40,367 nucleotides of DNA, taken from Anaeromyxobacter terrae (lineage in GTDB: Bacteria > Myxococcota > Myxococcia > Myxococcales > Anaeromyxobacteraceae). The first letter of the stretch is position 1; each line of letters starts with the position of its first letter. Location of the stretch: positions 1-40,367 of the forward strand of contig NZ_JALCYY010000046.1 in the NCBI RefSeq assembly GCF_022690685.1, read 5' to 3'. Position numbers and translations under genes: made by a program. Under the pieces are notes generated by a model, which was not told where the DNA came from, searched no databases, and saw only the letters and a program-made list of their open reading frames with translations. Positions 9,716-18,565 of this stretch are shown here, piece after piece.

Positions 9716-10923
9716 TGCGATTCAAGAGCTTCGATCTCATCCCCCACGGCACGAAGTTCGACTTCGTCGGGAAGCGCCACATCGCGGTGGTGCTCTCGCT
9801 CATCGTCAACGCCGCCGTCCTCCTCTGGGCCGTCCCCGCGATCCACGGCCTCAACTTCGGCGTGGACTTCGCGGGCGGCACCGAGATGGAGGTGAAGTTC
9901 GGCCAGCCGGTCGATCCCGGCGCCATCCGCAAGAGCATCGAGGACCTGGGCTTCAAGGGCGCCTCGGTGCAGACCTACGGCGCCGAGTCCGAGAACGCGT
10001 TCCTCATCCGCGTCGAGCGCATCGCGCTCATGAACGACGCGGACGTGAAGCGCGTCGTCGACGCGGTCCAGGCCAAGTTCCCGATCGAGAGCTGGAGCTT
10101 CAACCCGGAGATCGGCGACAAGATCGACTTCCAGTTCAAGCAGCCGCCGAGCACGCAGGAGCTCCAGGCCGCGGTCGAGAGCGCCGGCATCGGCGTCCGC
10201 GAGGTGCGCGCCGAGCAGGGCCTCGTGGCCGGCACGCGGTCGTTCGCGGTCATCACGCAGGGCATCCGCGAGAAGATCGAGCACGACCTCTCCACCCGCT
10301 TCGCCGAGGCGAAGCCCGACGTGCGCCGCGTCGAGTACGTCGGCCCGGCCGTCGGCCGCGAGCTCAGGAACCAGGGGTTCAAGGCCGTCCTCTACGCGAT
10401 CGGCCTCATCGTCGTGTACATCGGCCTGCGGTTCGACTTCCGGTTCAGCCCGGGCGTCGTCATCGCGATCGTCCACGACGCGATCGTGACGCTCGGCTAC
10501 TTCGCCTTCTCCGGGCGCGAGTTCAACCTCACGTCCATCGCCGTGATCCTCACGGTCGTCGGCTACTCGGTGAACGACACGGTCGTCGTCTACGACCGAA
10601 TCCGCGAGAACCACGCCAAGTTCAAGGGCAAGTCGCTCGCGGAGATCGTGAACCTCTCGATCAACGAGACCCTCGGCCGGACGTTCCTCACGTCCTTCGC
10701 GACGGCGCTCTCGCTCGTCGGCCTCCTCATCTACGGCGTGGGGACGATCTTCGACTTCTCGGCCGCCATGCTGGTCGGCATCGTGTCGGGCACCTACTCG
10801 ACCTGGTTCATCGCCGCCCCGATGACGATCTGGCTCGAGGAGCACGCCGCGAAGAAGAAGGGTCGCGCGGCACCGGCCGCCGCGGCGCCTGCCGCACCGG
10901 CGGGACGCGCCGCGCAGAAGTAG
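9715..10923 (+). CDS. secF: Protein translocase subunit SecF
   Basis: The 402-aa SecF pairs with SecD in the inner membrane. The N-terminal helix is followed by the VDFAGGTEME motif, the periplasmic loop, and the C-terminal bundle with GYSVNDTVVVYDRIREN and GIVSGTYSTWFIA. The Ala/Pro/Lys-rich tail after the last helix is cytoplasmic. The start is either ATG 9715, sharing one base with the secD stop, or GTG 9712; ATG is preferred. A strong hairpin follows the gene. Confidence 0.96.
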   Translation: MRFKSFDLIPHGTKFDFVGKRHIAVVLSLIVNAAVLLWAVPAIHGLNFGVDFAGGTEMEVKFGQPVDPGAIRKSIEDLGFKGASVQTYGAESENAFLIRVERIALMNDADVKRVVDAVQAKFPIESWSFNPEIGDKIDFQFKQPPSTQELQAAVESAGIGVREVRAEQGLVAGTRSFAVITQGIREKIEHDLSTRFAEAKPDVRRVEYVGPAVGRELRNQGFKAVLYAIGLIVVYIGLRFDFRFSPGVVIAIVHDAIVTLGYFAFSGREFNLTSIAVILTVVGYSVNDTVVVYDRIRENHAKFKGKSLAEIVNLSINETLGRTFLTSFATALSLVGLLIYGVGTIFDFSAAMLVGIVSGTYSTWFIAAPMTIWLEEHAAKKKGRAAPAAAAPAAPAGRAAQK

Positions 10924-10945
10924 CTCGCGCCCGCGAGCGGCACCT

Positions 10946-10976
10946 GGGCCCCGTCGCCGAAGAGGCGGCGGGGCCC
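10946..10976 (+). terminator. 13-bp GC-rich hairpin after secF
   Basis: GGGCCCCGTCGCC (10946-10958) pairs fully with GGCGGCGGGGCCC (10964-10976), allowing one G-T wobble, around the 5-nt loop GAAGA. It starts 22 nt after the secF stop. No T-tract follows, as is common in such GC-rich genomes. A role as terminator of the yajC-secDF unit is inferred. Confidence 0.6.
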
Positions 10977-11099
10977 TCGCCGTTCGGCGTGGCACCTCCG
11001 CTCGCGCCTGGCGCGCTCGGCGGGCCGGGGCGCGAGCGGTCGCCGCTGCCTCCGGCGGGCGGGCGGGCGCTGTCACCCTCGCGTGGTATCGACCACTCC

Positions 11100-12821
11100 G
11101 TGGAAGGCGAGGCGAGGCGGCGGTGGATCGAGACTGCGGTGGACCCGCAGGTGGCCGCGCGGCTCGCGGACGCGCTGAAGCTCCACCCGGTCGCGGCGCG
11201 GGTCCTCGCCGGGCGCGGCCTGGTCGCGCCCGACGCGGCCGAGGTGTTCCTCGCCGCCCGGCTCACCGATCTCCCCGATCCCTTCACCATGAAGGGCATG
11301 GACGCGGCGGTGGCCCGGCTCGTCCAGGCGATCGAGGCGGGCGAGCGGATCGCGTGCTACGGCGACTACGACGTCGACGGCGTCACCTCGACCGCGCTCC
11401 TGTGCGGCTTCCTGCGCGCCGCCGGCGCGGACGTCGTGACCTACACGCCCCACCGCCTCGTCGAGGGGTACGGCCTCAACGTCGACGCGGTGAAGAAGCT
11501 CGCGGCGCAAGGGGCGCGGCTCCTCGTCACGCTCGACTGCGGCATCACCAGCGTCGAGGAGGTCCGCGCGGCCGCGGCGCTCGGGCTCGACACGGTGGTC
11601 GTCGACCACCACACCGTCCCCGTCGAGCTCCCCGCGGCGCGCGCGATCCTGAACCCGCACCAGCCCGGCTGCGCCTACCCGTCGAAGGGGCTCGCCGCGG
11701 TGGGCGTCACGTTCGCGCTCGCGATGGCCCTGCGGCGCACGCTCCGCGACCGGGGCCGGTTCGGCGCGGCGCGGCCGGAGCCGAACCTCAAGGACGCGCT
11801 CGACCTCGTCGCGCTCGGCACGGTTGCGGACGTCGTGCCGCTCGTCGGCGCGAACAGGATCCTCGTCCGCTGGGGGCTCGAGGGGATCGCGAAGAGCAGG
11901 CGCCCCGGGCTGCGCGCGCTGAAGCAGGTGGCGGGCATCGCCGAGGGGGCCGAGGTCACCGCCGGCCAGGTGGGGTTCCGGCTCGCCCCGCGCATCAACG
12001 CGGCCGGCCGGCTCGACGACGCCGGGCGCGGCGTGAGGCTCCTGCTCGCGGACGACGACGCGACGGCGCGCGCGCTCGCGGAGGAGCTCGATCGCGAGAA
12101 CGGCGCGCGCCAGGAGATCGAGCGGCGGATCCTGGAGGAGGCGACGACGGACGCCGCGGCGCGGGTGGCCGCGGGCGTGCGCGGGCTCGTGCTCGCGCGC
12201 GACGGGTGGCACGCGGGGGTGGTGGGGATCGTCGCGTCGCGCATCGTCGAGCGGTTCCACCGTCCCGCGGTGCTCGTCGCGCTGGAGGACCGCGCGGGGA
12301 AGGGCAGCGGCCGCTCGATCGAGGCGTTCCACCTCTACGACGCGCTCGCGGCCTGCGCGGGCCACCTCGCCCGCTTCGGCGGCCACCGGCACGCGGCCGG
12401 CGTGACCATCGAGCGGGACAGGCTCGACGGCTTCCGCGCGGCGTTCGAGGCGCACGCGGCGGCGCACCTCGCCGACGACGATCTGGTCCCGCGCTGCCGC
12501 ATCGACGGCTGGCTCGAGGAGCGGGACGTGACGGAGCGCACGGTGGAGGAGCTCGCGCGGCTCGGACCGTTCGGCGCGGGGCACCCGGAGCCGGTGTTCG
12601 CCCTGCGTGGCGCGGCGGCGCGTGCCCGCACGGTCGGGGCGGGCAACGCCCACCTGAAGCTCGCGCTCGGGCGCGGGCTCGATGCGATCGGGTTCGGGAT
12701 GGGCGACCGGCTCGCCGCGTGCGCGGGCCCGGTCGAGGCGGCGTTCACGCTGGGCTTCGACGCCTGGGACGGCGTGCGCCGGCTGCAGCTCAAGCTCAGG
12801 GACGTCCGCCCATCTGTCTGA
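11100..12821 (+). CDS. recJ: Single-stranded-DNA-specific exonuclease RecJ
   Basis: The product of about 573 aa is a DHH-family 5'-3' single-strand exonuclease of recombinational and mismatch repair. Visible motifs include YGDYDVDG (residues 87-94), the DHH triad (169-171), the GRLDDAG region, and the DHHA1 segment GKGSGRSIEAF followed by FGGHRHAAG. The C-terminal OB-fold region ends in LKLRDVRP. GTG 11100 is chosen because it gives the expected N-terminus (RRWIETAVDP) and family length; no ribosome site is evident. A TATCGA sits 7 nt before it. The position after secDF is common in deltaproteobacterial genomes. Confidence 0.94.
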   Translation: MEGEARRRWIETAVDPQVAARLADALKLHPVAARVLAGRGLVAPDAAEVFLAARLTDLPDPFTMKGMDAAVARLVQAIEAGERIACYGDYDVDGVTSTALLCGFLRAAGADVVTYTPHRLVEGYGLNVDAVKKLAAQGARLLVTLDCGITSVEEVRAAAALGLDTVVVDHHTVPVELPAARAILNPHQPGCAYPSKGLAAVGVTFALAMALRRTLRDRGRFGAARPEPNLKDALDLVALGTVADVVPLVGANRILVRWGLEGIAKSRRPGLRALKQVAGIAEGAEVTAGQVGFRLAPRINAAGRLDDAGRGVRLLLADDDATARALAEELDRENGARQEIERRILEEATTDAAARVAAGVRGLVLARDGWHAGVVGIVASRIVERFHRPAVLVALEDRAGKGSGRSIEAFHLYDALAACAGHLARFGGHRHAAGVTIERDRLDGFRAAFEAHAAAHLADDDLVPRCRIDGWLEERDVTERTVEELARLGPFGAGHPEPVFALRGAAARARTVGAGNAHLKLALGRGLDAIGFGMGDRLAACAGPVEAAFTLGFDAWDGVRRLQLKLRDVRPSV

Positions 12822-13020
12822 CGGGGGCTGCGCCCCCGCCCCCCCCCCCCCCCGCCCCCCGGGGGGGGGGCGCCCCCCCCCCCCGACGGCTGACCGCCGT
12901 CGGCGGGGCCCCACCCCTGCTCGGCGGGGCCCGTGAACGGTCGCGCCCGCTTCGCGGGTCCGCGACCGTTCCCCGCCGGAGGGGCTTCGCCCCTCCCGCG
13001 CTTCGCGCGGGGCCCTCCCA
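12822..13020 (+). repeat. Mosaic hairpin repeat, copy A (interrupted by poly-C/G)
   Basis: It begins directly after the recJ stop with GGGGGCTGCGCCCCC, a 6-bp stem with a TGC loop. A second stem follows (GACGGC/GCCGTC), then a module shared with copies B and C that reads CCCCTGCTCGGCGGGGCCCG. The tail carries nested hairpins: AACGGTCGCG (12936-12945) with CGCGACCGTT (12961-12970) enclosing CCCGC-TTC-GCGGG, and GGAGGGGC-TTC-GCCCCTCC (12978-12996). An A/T-free tract (12830-12885) splits the head and is absent from copies B and C. Confidence 0.75.
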
Positions 13021-13078
13021 CCGAAGGCTCCGGCCCACTCCGCGACTGCGCCCTCGCCCCAGCGTCATCCTCGGCCCT

Positions 13079-13303
13079 TCAAGCCACGCCCCAGCTCGCC
13101 CGGCGATCCGTGAAGAGCGTCCCGAGCTTCGCGAGCTCGTTCACGTGGATCCGCTCGGCCTGCCTCTCGAAGCGCGCGCGGCAGCGGCCGGAGCAGAAGA
13201 AGTAGCGCCGCCGCTTGTACTCGAGCTCCTGCGCGTCGGACTCGAGGACCGGCTGCCCGCAGATGGGATCCACCGCCACGCCACAGTCCTCGTCAGCCCG
13301 CAT
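13079..13303 (-). CDS. YHS-domain metal-binding protein
   Basis: The small protein of 74 aa contains a YHS-type domain: DPICGQPV, then KRRRYFFCSGRCRARF, giving Cys residues that probably bind a metal. Such domains occur in copper and heavy-metal proteins and in transcriptional or anchoring proteins. The ATG at 13303 has an excellent GGAGG 7 nt upstream on the minus strand, which settles the start against a longer open frame. It lies between recJ and aspS on the opposite strand; no functional partner is adjacent. Confidence 0.82.
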   Translation of the reverse strand: MRADEDCGVAVDPICGQPVLESDAQELEYKRRRYFFCSGRCRARFERQAERIHVNELAKLGTLFTDRRASWGVA

Positions 13304-13515
13304 GGCCTGCCTCCTTCGCCGCCCGGGGGTTGTGCAATGAAAGGGCCACGGGGGTTCGCGGCGCCCGTGTGCGTACGCGGGGACGCGAGGAGCGTCCGGC
13401 TGTCGGAATTGCAGGCTCGCCCCTGAAAAATCGTAAGCGCCGCGTCGGGCCGGCGGGCGCGCGCCCGGCACCGCCGGAGGGGCTTCGCGACGCGCGAAAC
13501 GGGCTGTTCCGGCGC

Positions 13516-13544
13516 TTGACCTCCCAGGTTCCGCGGTGTTAGCT
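13516..13544 (+). promoter_or_regulatory. Probable aspS promoter
   Basis: TTGACC (13516-13521) and TTAGCT (13539-13544) are spaced 17 bp apart; the aspS TTG start is 28 nt further, with GGGAGG in between as the ribosome site. The rest of the gap between the YHS gene and aspS (13304-13515) shows no gene or clear structure. Confidence 0.5.
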
Positions 13545-13572
13545 GCCTGATCCCACGCCAGGGAGGCTGACA

Positions 13573-15387
13573 TTGTCGCGCTTCATCACCGAGCTCAAGC
13601 GAACCCACACCTGTGGTGATCTCACCAGGGACGACATCGGCAAGGACGTCGTCCTGTTCGGGTGGGTGAACAACCGGCGCGACCACGGCGGCGCGGTCTT
13701 CATCGACCTGCGCGACCGCGCGGGTGTCACGCAGGTGGTGTTCGAGGAGGACGTCCGCCCCGAGGTGCACGACCTCGCGGGGCAGCTCCGGCTCGAGTAC
13801 TGCGTCGGGGTCCGCGGCAAGGTCGTCTCGCGCGGCGGGAACGCGAACCCGAAGCTCAAGACCGGGGAGATCGAGGTCCACGCGACCGACCTCGAGATCT
13901 TCAACCGCTCCGAGCCGACGCCGTTCCCGATCGAGGACAAGATCGAGACGAGCGAGGAGAAGCGGCTCCAGTACCGCTACCTCGACCTGCGCCGCGCGCC
14001 GCTCCAGAAGACCCTCATGACGCGCGCGCGCGTGAACCACCTCACGCGCAACCACTTCACGGACAAGGGCTTCCTCGAGCTCGAGACGCCCTTCATGGTG
14101 AAGTACACGCCGGGCGGCGCGCGCAACTTCCTCGTCCCCTCGCGCCTCAACCCGGGCAAGTTCTACGCGCTCGCCGAGAGCCCCCAGCTCTTCAAGCAGC
14201 TCTACATGATGGCGGGCTTCGATCGGTACTTCCAGATCGTCCGCTGCTTCCGCGACGAGGACCTCCGGCTCGACCGGCAGCCCGAGTTCACGCAGATCGA
14301 CGTCGAGATGTCCTTCGTCGAGCAGAACGACATCTTCGACGTGATCGAGGGGCTCGTCGTCCGGCTGTGGAAGGAGATCCTGGGCGTCGAGCTGCCGCAG
14401 CCGTTCCTGCGCATGCCCTTCGACGAGTCGATGGCGAAGTACGGCAACGACAAGCCGGACCTGCGCTTCGACATGCCGCACGTCGTCCTCACCGACCTCG
14501 TCCGTCAGCACGACGGCGGCGGCCTGCCGCTCCTCGAGGAGGCGGTGAAGGCGAAGGGGATCGTGAAGGCGCTGCGCGTCCCCGCCTCGGCGAACTTCTC
14601 GCGCACCGAGATCGACAAGCTCGAGGAGTACGTGAAGGGCATGGGCGCGAAGGGGCTCGCCCGCGCCAAGGTGGGCGAGGGCGGCGAGTGGACGCAGTCG
14701 CCCTTCGCGAAGACCGTCACGCCCGCGCTCCGCCAGGCCATCAACGCCGCCTGCGGCGCCCAGCCGGGCGACCTCCTCCTCTTCCAGTTCGGGAAGGAGT
14801 CGGTCGTCCACACCGTGATGGCGAACCTGCGCGTGCACCTCGCGAAGCGCATGGGGCTCATCCCGGAGTACGGCTCCGGCGGCCAGTGGCGCTTCCTGTG
14901 GGTGGTGAACCCGCCGCTCTTCGAGTTCGACGAGCAGTCCGGCCAGTGGGCCGCGGCGCACCACGCGTTCACGCGCCCGCACGACACCGACGTGCAGTAC
15001 CTCGAGACCGATCCCGGCCGGGTGAACTGCTACCGCTACGACCTCGTGCTGAACGGGTTCGAGATCGGCGGCGGCTCGATCCGCCTCCACGATCCGGCCG
15101 TCCAGGCGCGGGTGTTCAAGGCGATGGGGATCTCCGACGAGGAGGCGAAGAACAAGTTCGGCTTCCTCCTCGACGCGCTCAAGATGGGCGCGCCGCCCCA
15201 CGGCGGCATCGCGCTCGGGATGGACCGGCTCGTCATGCTCCTCACCGGCGCCGAGTCGCTCCGCGACGTCGTCGCCTGGCCGAAGACTCAGAAGGGCACG
15301 GACCTCATGACCGGCGCGCCGGGCGACGTGGACGCGAAGCAGCTCCGCGAGGTCTACGTGAAGTCGACGTACGACCCAGGCAAGTAG
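13573..15387 (+). CDS. aspS: Aspartyl-tRNA synthetase (probably non-discriminating)
   Basis: The 604-aa product is a bacterial-type class II AspRS: an N-terminal anticodon-binding OB fold, catalytic motifs including FRDEDLRLDRQPEFTQID, the GAD insertion domain (TPALRQAINAA region) and motif 3 GIALGMDRLVMLL. TTG 13573 is supported by GGGAGG upstream. In the OB fold, RRDHGG has His38 where discriminating enzymes such as E. coli AspRS have Leu. His at this position marks enzymes that also aspartylate tRNA-Asn, which GatCAB then amidates. This inference predicts gatCAB elsewhere in the genome and perhaps no asnS. Confidence 0.97.
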   Translation: MSRFITELKRTHTCGDLTRDDIGKDVVLFGWVNNRRDHGGAVFIDLRDRAGVTQVVFEEDVRPEVHDLAGQLRLEYCVGVRGKVVSRGGNANPKLKTGEIEVHATDLEIFNRSEPTPFPIEDKIETSEEKRLQYRYLDLRRAPLQKTLMTRARVNHLTRNHFTDKGFLELETPFMVKYTPGGARNFLVPSRLNPGKFYALAESPQLFKQLYMMAGFDRYFQIVRCFRDEDLRLDRQPEFTQIDVEMSFVEQNDIFDVIEGLVVRLWKEILGVELPQPFLRMPFDESMAKYGNDKPDLRFDMPHVVLTDLVRQHDGGGLPLLEEAVKAKGIVKALRVPASANFSRTEIDKLEEYVKGMGAKGLARAKVGEGGEWTQSPFAKTVTPALRQAINAACGAQPGDLLLFQFGKESVVHTVMANLRVHLAKRMGLIPEYGSGGQWRFLWVVNPPLFEFDEQSGQWAAAHHAFTRPHDTDVQYLETDPGRVNCYRYDLVLNGFEIGGGSIRLHDPAVQARVFKAMGISDEEAKNKFGFLLDALKMGAPPHGGIALGMDRLVMLLTGAESLRDVVAWPKTQKGTDLMTGAPGDVDAKQLREVYVKSTYDPGK

Positions 15388-15424
15388 GGCCGCGCAGGGC
15401 TGGCGCGCGCCGTTGCGGTTCCGG

Positions 15425-15430
15425 TACCGT
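15425..15430 (+). promoter_or_regulatory. -10-like box immediately upstream of GNAT gene
   Basis: TACCGT stands 7 nt before the ATG at 15438, with no Shine-Dalgarno sequence between. A start site about 7 nt downstream would give a leaderless mRNA. No matching -35 is seen. Confidence 0.35.
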
Positions 15431-15437
15431 TCCAGCC

Positions 15438-15878
15438 ATGGACTTCCTCGTTCGCTTCGCCTCCACGTCCGAGGATCGCGACGCCGCCTTCGCGCTCCGG
15501 CGCGCGGTGTTCGAGCAGGAGCAGAACATCCCGCGCCCGCTCGATCGGGACGCGCACGACACGAGCGCCGATCACGTGGTCGCGTTCGCTCCGGACGGAC
15601 GCTGCGTCGGGACCGGGCGCATCGTCCGGCTGGACTCGCGCACCTGCCGGCTCGGACGGCAGGCGACCGCGGCGTCGCACCGGAGCCGCGGCGTCGGCGC
15701 GGCGGTGCTCGAGCAGCTCGAGCGGATGGCGCGGCTGCGCGGGGTCGCGGAGCTGACCGTTCACGCGCAGCTTCCGGCGGAGCGGTTCTACCGCAACCGC
15801 GGCTTCGTCCGGGAGGGTGAGGTCTTCCTGGAGGAGGGCGTCCCGCACGTCCTCATGCGCAAGCGGCTCGCGCCCTGA
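15438..15878 (+). CDS. GNAT family N-acetyltransferase
   Basis: The 146-aa protein has a full GNAT fold: the acetyl-CoA pyrophosphate loop HRSRGVGAAVLEQLE (about residues 82-96) and the C-terminal AERFYRNRGFVREGEVFLEEGVPH, as in ElaA/YjcF-like acetyltransferases. The N-terminal FALRRAVFEQEQNIP is also typical of that group. The substrate is unknown. It begins 50 bp after aspS, probably as its own unit (see the upstream -10 box). A hairpin repeat follows its stop. Confidence 0.88.
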   Translation: MDFLVRFASTSEDRDAAFALRRAVFEQEQNIPRPLDRDAHDTSADHVVAFAPDGRCVGTGRIVRLDSRTCRLGRQATAASHRSRGVGAAVLEQLERMARLRGVAELTVHAQLPAERFYRNRGFVREGEVFLEEGVPHVLMRKRLAP

Positions 15879-15900
15879 GCCTCGGGGGCGCGTAAACGAC

Positions 15901-16030
15901 GAGCGAAGCGAGTCCGCCGGGGCGCCACCGCGATAGCGGCGAAGCCGCCCGCGGGGGCGCACGGGACCCGGCGAGCTGGTGTGGGGCCCCGACGAGCTCT
16001 GCTCGGCGGGGCGGGGGCGCAGCCCCCGTT
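15901..16030 (+). repeat. Mosaic hairpin repeat, copy B
   Basis: The copy runs from GAGCGAAGCGAG to GGGGGCGCAGCCCCC and is clearly homologous to copy C. Stems include GCGGC-GAA-GCCGC, GCCCCGACGAGC with GCTCGGCGGGGC, and the terminal GGGGGC-GCA-GCCCCC. In the middle stem it has CGAGC/GCTCG where copy C has CGACGGC/GCCGTCG, so the arms change together. Confidence 0.85.
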
Positions 16031-16040
16031 AGAACATAGC

Positions 16041-16098
16041 TAAACGACAGCGGGATTCGCGTCACCGCAGGTGATCGCGAATCGCGAACTGTCGTTTA
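16041..16098. terminator. Long inverted repeat between convergent GNAT gene and msrA
   Basis: Perfect 10-bp outer arms TAAACGACAG (16041-16050) and CTGTCGTTTA (16089-16098) enclose inner arms GATTCGCGTCACC and GGTGATCGCGAATC, which pair with one bulge. The right arm contains the msrA stop codon (16096-16098). It is probably a bidirectional terminator. Confidence 0.7.
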
Positions 16099-16755
16099 AG
16101 CCGTCCCCGCAGCCGCGACGCCGGTTCCCACGGGGCAGCTCACCCCGGTGCCGCCGAGCCCGCAGTAGCCGCCGGGGTTCTTCGCCAGGTACTGCTGGTG
16201 GTACGCCTCGGCGTAGTAGAAGCGCGGGGCGTCGCTGATCTCCGTCGTGATCGGGCCGTAGCCGGCCCTGCGGAGCACGGCCGCGTACGCGTCGCGCGAG
16301 GCCTCGGCGGCGCGGCGCTGCGCCGGGGAGTGGACGTAGATCGCGGAGCGGTACTGGGTCCCGACGTCGTTCCCTTGCTGCATCCCCTGCGTCGGGTCGT
16401 GCGATTCCCAGAACGCGCGCAGGAGCTCCTCGTAGGAGATCCGCGTCGGGTCGTAGATCACGCGGACCACCTCGGCGTGCCCGGTGCGACCGGTGCAGAC
16501 CTCGCGGTAGGTCGGGTTCGGCGTGAGGCCGCCCTGGTATCCGACCGCGGTCGCGTACACGCCGGGGAGGCTCCAGAACGCCCGCTCCGCGCCCCAGAAG
16601 CAGCCGAGCCCGACGTCGGCGACGGCGTGGCCCTCCGGCCAGGGAGGTACGATCCGGTTCCCGTTCACGAAGTGGAGCTCCGGGACCTCGATCTCCTCGT
16701 CGCGGCCGGGCAGCGCCTCGGCGGGGGTGGGGAGCGTGAGCGGCTTTCCGAACAT
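16096..16755 (-). CDS. msrA: Peptide methionine (S)-S-oxide reductase MsrA
   Basis: The 219-aa enzyme repairs oxidised methionine. The catalytic motif GCFWGAE has Cys52, and two recycling cysteines are at 198 and 207 in [10 protein letters not shown], as in the larger E. coli-type MsrA. The N-terminal extension (residues 1-40) also matches that type. The ATG at 16755 has purine-rich GGAGG/GAGG upstream. No MsrB lies next to it. It is a cytoplasmic protein, as no signal peptide is seen. Confidence 0.97.
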   Translation of the reverse strand: MFGKPLTLPTPAEALPGRDEEIEVPELHFVNGNRIVPPWPEGHAVADVGLGCFWGAERAFWSLPGVYATAVGYQGGLTPNPTYREVCTGRTGHAEVVRVIYDPTRISYEELLRAFWESHDPTQGMQQGNDVGTQYRSAIYVHSPAQRRAAEASRDAYAAVLRRAGYGPITTEISDAPRFYYAEAYHQQYLAKNPGGYCGLGGTGVSCPVGTGVAAAGTA

Positions 16756-16927
16756 GGTCCTCGTTCCTCCGCGTCCCGATCTAATCGGGCCGGGCTCGGG
16801 GGACGGGCGGGGCGACCGAACCGCCCCGGTAGGGGGAGCAGGCTGGCGGGCGTGCGCGGGCCCAGCAGATTACGGGTGTCGGCCCGCCGCGGCGCGTTAC
16901 GCTGGCCGCGGCGGCGCGGAACCCCGC

Positions 16928-18565
16928 ATGGACTACGACGTCATCATCCTGGGCGGCGGCGCGAACGGGACGGGCACGGCGCGCGACTGCGCCATGCGCG
17001 GGCTCCGCGTCCTGCTCCTCGAGAAGGCGGACTTCGGCGTCGGGGCGAGCGGCAACTCGTCGGGGATGATCCACGGCGGGATCCGCTACATGCTCTCGGA
17101 CAGGCACGTCACCGCGCTCGCGTGCAGGGACTCCGGGTACATCCAGCGGATCGCGCCGCACCTGCTCTTCCGCATCCCGTTCCTCATGCCGTTCACGACG
17201 CGGGCGGCGGGCGCGACGCTGCGCGATCGCGCGGCCTGGTACGCCACCGAGGTCTACGTCGGGACCTACGACCTCTTCCAGCCGCTGAAGCGCGGGAAGC
17301 CCTCGACGCGCCTCTCCGCCGACGAGCTGTACCGGCTCGAGCCGGGCCTGCGCCCCGGGCTCCGCGGCGCCGTGACGCTCGACGAGTGGGGCATCGACGC
17401 GTTCCGGCTGTGCGCCCTGAACGCGCTCTCCGCGCGCGCGCACGGCGCCGAGCTCCGCACCTGGACCGCGGCGCGCGAGATCCTCGCGGAGGGCGGGCGC
17501 GTGCGCGGCGTGCGCTTCCGCGACGCGCTCACGGGCGAGGAGGGAGAGGCGCGCGCGCCGGTGGTGTTCAATGCGACGGGCGCGTGGTCGCCGGCGCTCG
17601 CCCGCCGGAGCGGCGCGGCGGTGCCGATGCGCCCGGGCAAGGGCGTCCACCTCACGCTCGACCGGCGCTACTCCAACTACGGCGTCATCCTCTCGGCGGT
17701 CGACGGGCGCCAGATGTTCGTGATGCCGCACGAGAGCGAGTCCATCGTCGGCACCACCGACGACGACTACTACGGCGACCCCGACGACCTCGAGGCGACG
17801 AACGACGAGGTCGAGTACCTCGTCGAGGGAGCGGCCTCGCTCCTCCCCGGCGTGAGGAACGCGCGCATCACCCGCGCGTGGTGCGGCCTGCGCACGACCA
17901 TCTACGCGTACGGGCCGAACGAGGACGCGCTCTCGCGGGAGCACCAGCTCCACGACGGCGCCGCGTACGGCCGGGCCGGCCTCCTGTCCCTCGTCGGGGG
18001 CAAGCTCGCGAGCTACCGCGCCCAGGCGGAGGAGGCCACCGACCGGATCGTGGCGCTCCTCGGGCGCGCGCCCGTGCCGTGCCGGACGCACGAGGAGCCG
18101 CTCCCGGGCGGCGACGAGGTCCCGGATCCGGCCGCGCTCGCCCGCGCGCACCCGGTGGCCGCGCCCGTCGCAGCGCGCCTCGTCTATCGCCACGGCGGCC
18201 GCGCGCGAGAGATCCTCCGGCTCCTCGAGGAGGATCCGCGCCTCGGGCTCGTCCTCTGCCGCGACGAGGGGATCCTCGCCGCGGAGGTCGTCCACTGCGT
18301 GCGGCACGAGCAGGTGCGGCGGCTCCAGGACCTGCGCCGGCGCTGCCGCCTCGCCGTCGGCGCGTGCGCCGGGCTCGACTGCGCGCGCGTCGCCGCGCAG
18401 CTCGCCGCCCGCGAGCTCGGGTGGTCGCCGGAGCAGGTCCGCGCCGAGCTCGCCGATCTGCTCGACGCGGGCTGGCGCGAGCGCCGGCCGATCCTGGACG
18501 GCGCGCAGCTCGTGCAGGAGGAGCTCGTGCGCGGGGCGCATGCCGCCGCGGGTGCTCCGTGGTGA
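16928..18565 (+). CDS. glpA: Glycerol-3-phosphate dehydrogenase, FAD subunit (GlpA type)
   Basis: The 545-aa flavoprotein oxidises sn-glycerol 3-phosphate to dihydroxyacetone phosphate and passes electrons to quinone. The FAD motif GGGANGTG is at the N-terminus, followed by GNSSGMIHGGIRYM and WCGLRTTIYAYG. A BFD-like [2Fe-2S] region sits near residues 445-500, which marks GlpA rather than aerobic GlpD. There the usual CxC pair reads CRDE, so one Cys is missing, while the second pair (CAGLDC) is kept. The stop overlaps glpB by four bases. Electron transfer through the BFD cluster may be altered. Confidence 0.93.
   Translation: MDYDVIILGGGANGTGTARDCAMRGLRVLLLEKADFGVGASGNSSGMIHGGIRYMLSDRHVTALACRDSGYIQRIAPHLLFRIPFLMPFTTRAAGATLRDRAAWYATEVYVGTYDLFQPLKRGKPSTRLSADELYRLEPGLRPGLRGAVTLDEWGIDAFRLCALNALSARAHGAELRTWTAAREILAEGGRVRGVRFRDALTGEEGEARAPVVFNATGAWSPALARRSGAAVPMRPGKGVHLTLDRRYSNYGVILSAVDGRQMFVMPHESESIVGTTDDDYYGDPDDLEATNDEVEYLVEGAASLLPGVRNARITRAWCGLRTTIYAYGPNEDALSREHQLHDGAAYGRAGLLSLVGGKLASYRAQAEEATDRIVALLGRAPVPCRTHEEPLPGGDEVPDPAALARAHPVAAPVAARLVYRHGGRAREILRLLEEDPRLGLVLCRDEGILAAEVVHCVRHEQVRRLQDLRRRCRLAVGACAGLDCARVAAQLAARELGWSPEQVRAELADLLDAGWRERRPILDGAQLVQEELVRGAHAAAGAPW

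Noticed and set aside
15438-15878. GNAT enzyme as AblB, the beta-lysine acetyltransferase partner of KamA
   Set aside because: It is 146 aa, lies 12 kb away behind aspS and matches ElaA-like acetyltransferases better.
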